From Thoreauomyces humboldtii (lineage: Eukaryota; Chytridiomycota; Chytridiomycetes; Spizellomycetales; Powellomycetaceae): a DNA stretch of 28,668 nucleotides. The position numbers and the translations under genes were made by a program. How positions within the stretch are numbered: the stretch's first letter is position 1; every line of letters starts with the position of its first letter. The stretch covers positions 1-28,668 of the forward strand of contig JADGJA010000235.1 in assembly GCA_027596035.1 (NCBI GenBank), given 5' to 3'. Below the pieces are notes generated by a model that saw only the letters and a program-made list of their open reading frames with translations, had not been told where the DNA came from and searched no databases. Below are positions 26,805-28,668 of the stretch, in pieces.

Positions 26805-27605
26805 ATGGCGGTCGGAAAGAACAAGCGTCTCTCAAAGGGAAAGAAGGGTCTCAAGAAGAAGGCTGTCGACCCCTTCACCCGTAAGGACTGGTACGACATC
26901 AAGGCTCCCGGATTCTTTGAGGTCCGAAACGCCGGAAAGACCCTGGTCAACCGTACCCAGGGACTCAAGAATGCCAACGACTCTCTCAAGGGTCGCGTCC
27001 TCGAACTCTCCCTCGCCGACCTCCGCAACAACCAGGAGGACGCGTTCCGAAAGATCAAGCTCCAGGTCCAGGAGATCCAGGGAAAGAACTGCCTCACCAA
27101 CTTCCACGGAATGGACTTCACCTCGGACAAGCTCCGTTCCCTGGTCAAGAAGTGGCAGTCGTTGATCGAAGCCTTCGTCGACGTCAAGACGACTGACGGC
27201 TACCTCCTCCGTCTCTTCACCATCGCCTTCACCCAACGTCGTCGCAACCAGCTCCGCAAGACGACCTACGTGACCCACGCCCAGATCCGTCTCATCCGCA
27301 AGAAGATGTTCGAGATCATGACCCGCGAGGCATCCACCTGCGACCTCAGGGAACTGGTCCAGAAGCTCGTGCCCGAGGTCATCGGCAAAGAGATCGAGAA
27401 GCAGATCCAGGGAATCTACCCCCTCCAGAACGTCTACGTCCGCAAAGTCAAGATCCTCAAGGCTCCCAAGTTCGACCTGGGAAAGCTCCTCGAGGTCCAC
27501 GGAGGGAACGCGGCGGGTGTCGATAAGGGGAAGAAGGTCGTAGGTGCGAATGCTGGTTCCAGCGCGAAGGAGGGTGGCGAGATCCCCGTCTTTGAGAGCG
27601 TTTAA
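26805..27605 (+). CDS. RPS1: 40S ribosomal protein eS1 (Rps1/RPS3A), 266 aa
   Basis: A component of the small ribosomal subunit near the mRNA exit and eIF3 contact region. The complete unspliced frame starts [19 protein letters not shown] and contains [59 protein letters not shown], and [13 protein letters not shown], all in family order; the usual length is 255-265 aa. Codon choice is strongly biased to C/G endings (AAG, CTC, GTC), as expected for a highly expressed gene. The ATG at 26805 (AAAC before it) is fixed by family conservation; the frame is open further upstream only through unrelated sequence. It is odd that no recognisable promoter or leader lies upstream, since family fragment F ends about 20 nt before the ATG. 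A GCAG at 26796-26799 could be the 3' splice site of a leader intron. Confidence 0.97.
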   Translation: MAVGKNKRLSKGKKGLKKKAVDPFTRKDWYDIKAPGFFEVRNAGKTLVNRTQGLKNANDSLKGRVLELSLADLRNNQEDAFRKIKLQVQEIQGKNCLTNFHGMDFTSDKLRSLVKKWQSLIEAFVDVKTTDGYLLRLFTIAFTQRRRNQLRKTTYVTHAQIRLIRKKMFEIMTREASTCDLRELVQKLVPEVIGKEIEKQIQGIYPLQNVYVRKVKILKAPKFDLGKLLEVHGGNAAGVDKGKKVVGANAGSSAKEGGEIPVFESV

Positions 27606-28668
27606 GAAGAAGAAGAGGGACCACACATCACACATCACTACCACACATCGGAGAGACGGAAAGAGAGGATTTGGGGGAATTTGCATTTTGTTGTCTTCCA
27701 AACATTCTTGCTTCCCGACCGAAAAAGAAAATCTCGCGTGTACAGTAGACCGGACCTCACTGGCTCCCGGTATGATATTCTCTCCTCACGCACCCGTCAT
27801 AGCGGATGCCTGAGCATCAGTTGCACGAGGATAGTCGGACTACCAAGGTCTGTGTCCGTACTTCGGCAGCCTTCAACCATGCCAAGCTGAATTGCTGACC
27901 AGATGTAATCGGTGGAAGCGGGATGCACGATGCAGCAGACCGCAGAACAAAGCTCCTACAATACGAAATGAGAAAGATATTGGCTGTTGACGAAGGGCCG
28001 TGATGGACAACTAGAGGTCGAGGGCTAGTGCTTCCTTGCGGGACTGGCTGTGCGGTGCTGCAGGCTGCAACTCGCGTGCTGCATGCATCGTAGCTCATGC
28101 ACTGGCGGGACGTTGGACGTTGCAACTAGGCTGGAGAAACTCATTCCCTGGCCCTGAGCGGATCTGAAGGCCTTGCTCTGGGTGCTGTGTGTCGTTGTTG
28201 TCGTGGGAGAGGCTTCTTTCTCCCCCCATTGAAGAAGAGAGCCTGGACTGCCTCACATTAACCCTAAGGGACTCCCTCTCCCTTGACCCGTCAGCCACTC
28301 GGCTGCAAAGAGAGCGTCGACCAAAGATTAAAGGAACTGGCCGCTACAAGGGCATGCCCCCATCAGATTGACTGTACCTTCCACATGCGCATGGTTCGGC
28401 AACCCTTCACGTCCTGTCGTCTGGTTCGACAGCTCTTCAAAACGACACCTGAGGACCCTGAGGACTGAAAAACACTTTTCAGACGCACTCGCAGACGCAC
28501 ACGCAGCTTGCTAGCACTAGGATGTTTCGAGCCGGGGATTGAAGAACGATACGTTCTCGCGGGGAGTGGTTTCTCACGGAATTCAGGAATTCAGGAAAAT
28601 AAAGACGGACGCTGTCGGATCGAAGACGGGTGCTGAGGTCAGCTTGCTGCCTTTACGCCCCGCTCTCT
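27606..28668. other. 3' flank of eS1, no supported gene
   Basis: About 1 kb downstream of eS1 to the window edge. ORFs of 60-100 codons on both strands show no domain or splice structure. Small local repeats occur (GCAGACGCACAC near 28485-28505; AATTCAGG twice near 28580-28597). I see nothing more. Confidence 0.5.

Noticed and set aside
26832..27701. 289-codon minus-strand ORF opposite eS1
   Set aside because: Leu/Asp/Val-rich antisense shadow of a strongly codon-biased ribosomal protein gene.
1..28668. CRISPR arrays, bacterial operons or retroelement polymerase domains
   Set aside because: No regularly spaced identical repeats and no reverse transcriptase, integrase or transposase motif seen; gene structure is eukaryotic throughout.

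Overview
The window is nuclear DNA from a compact fungal genome, most likely a basidiomycete yeast or smut relative. The basis is short GT-AG introns (mostly 56-84 nt, up to ten per gene), single-gene promoters, eukaryotic-only families (importin beta, HYPK, penta-EF-hand, eS1 ribosomal protein) and nuclear-type tRNAs, one with an intron. Species was not determined. All multi-exon models were assembled by eye from splice signals, reading phase and recalled family conservation; no alignment was run.

Layout, left to right. Positions 1-98 may hold the 5' end of a minus-strand gene leaving the window. At 1239-1581 a TATA box and a CA tract precede a small 70-residue ORF. A probable F-box protein lies at 2686-3774. 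A minus-strand block follows: weak candidate exons (4821-5306), a 714-residue proline-rich protein with ten copies of an RKPTT-type motif (5417-7561), and an 11-exon HSPA12-type Hsp70 (7655-10071). Facing away from it, on the plus strand, is a coiled-coil plus penta-EF-hand gene (10805-12342) whose last EF-hand is cut by an in-frame TGA.

Positions 13496-13589 carry an intron-containing tRNA-Gly(CCC). Next is a complete nine-exon importin-5/Kap121 gene (13792-18244, minus), divergent from a three-exon HYPK gene (18734-19301, plus). HYPK converges on a beta-lactamase-fold serine hydrolase (19427-20959, minus). Upstream of that are a small calycin/FABP-like gene (21332-22010, minus) and tRNA-Trp(CCA) (22334-22405, minus).

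The last third differs. Between about 22.7 and 26.8 kb I see no intact conserved gene, but at least six broken copies of one unrecognised coiled-coil coding sequence, a fresh 71-bp tandem duplication, an antisense fragment of an RTA1-type membrane protein, and a two-exon chimeric ORF. This mosaic runs to within about 20 nt of the start codon of the intact ribosomal protein eS1 gene (26805-27605). It is the most unusual part of the window.

The conserved genes are unrelated housekeeping functions (nuclear import, N-terminal acetylation/chaperoning, translation, proteostasis) and do not form a pathway. The unusual points are the degenerate gene-family mosaic, the premature TGA in the PEF gene, two GC-AG introns, several stop-free 3n introns and a 15-nt microexon.
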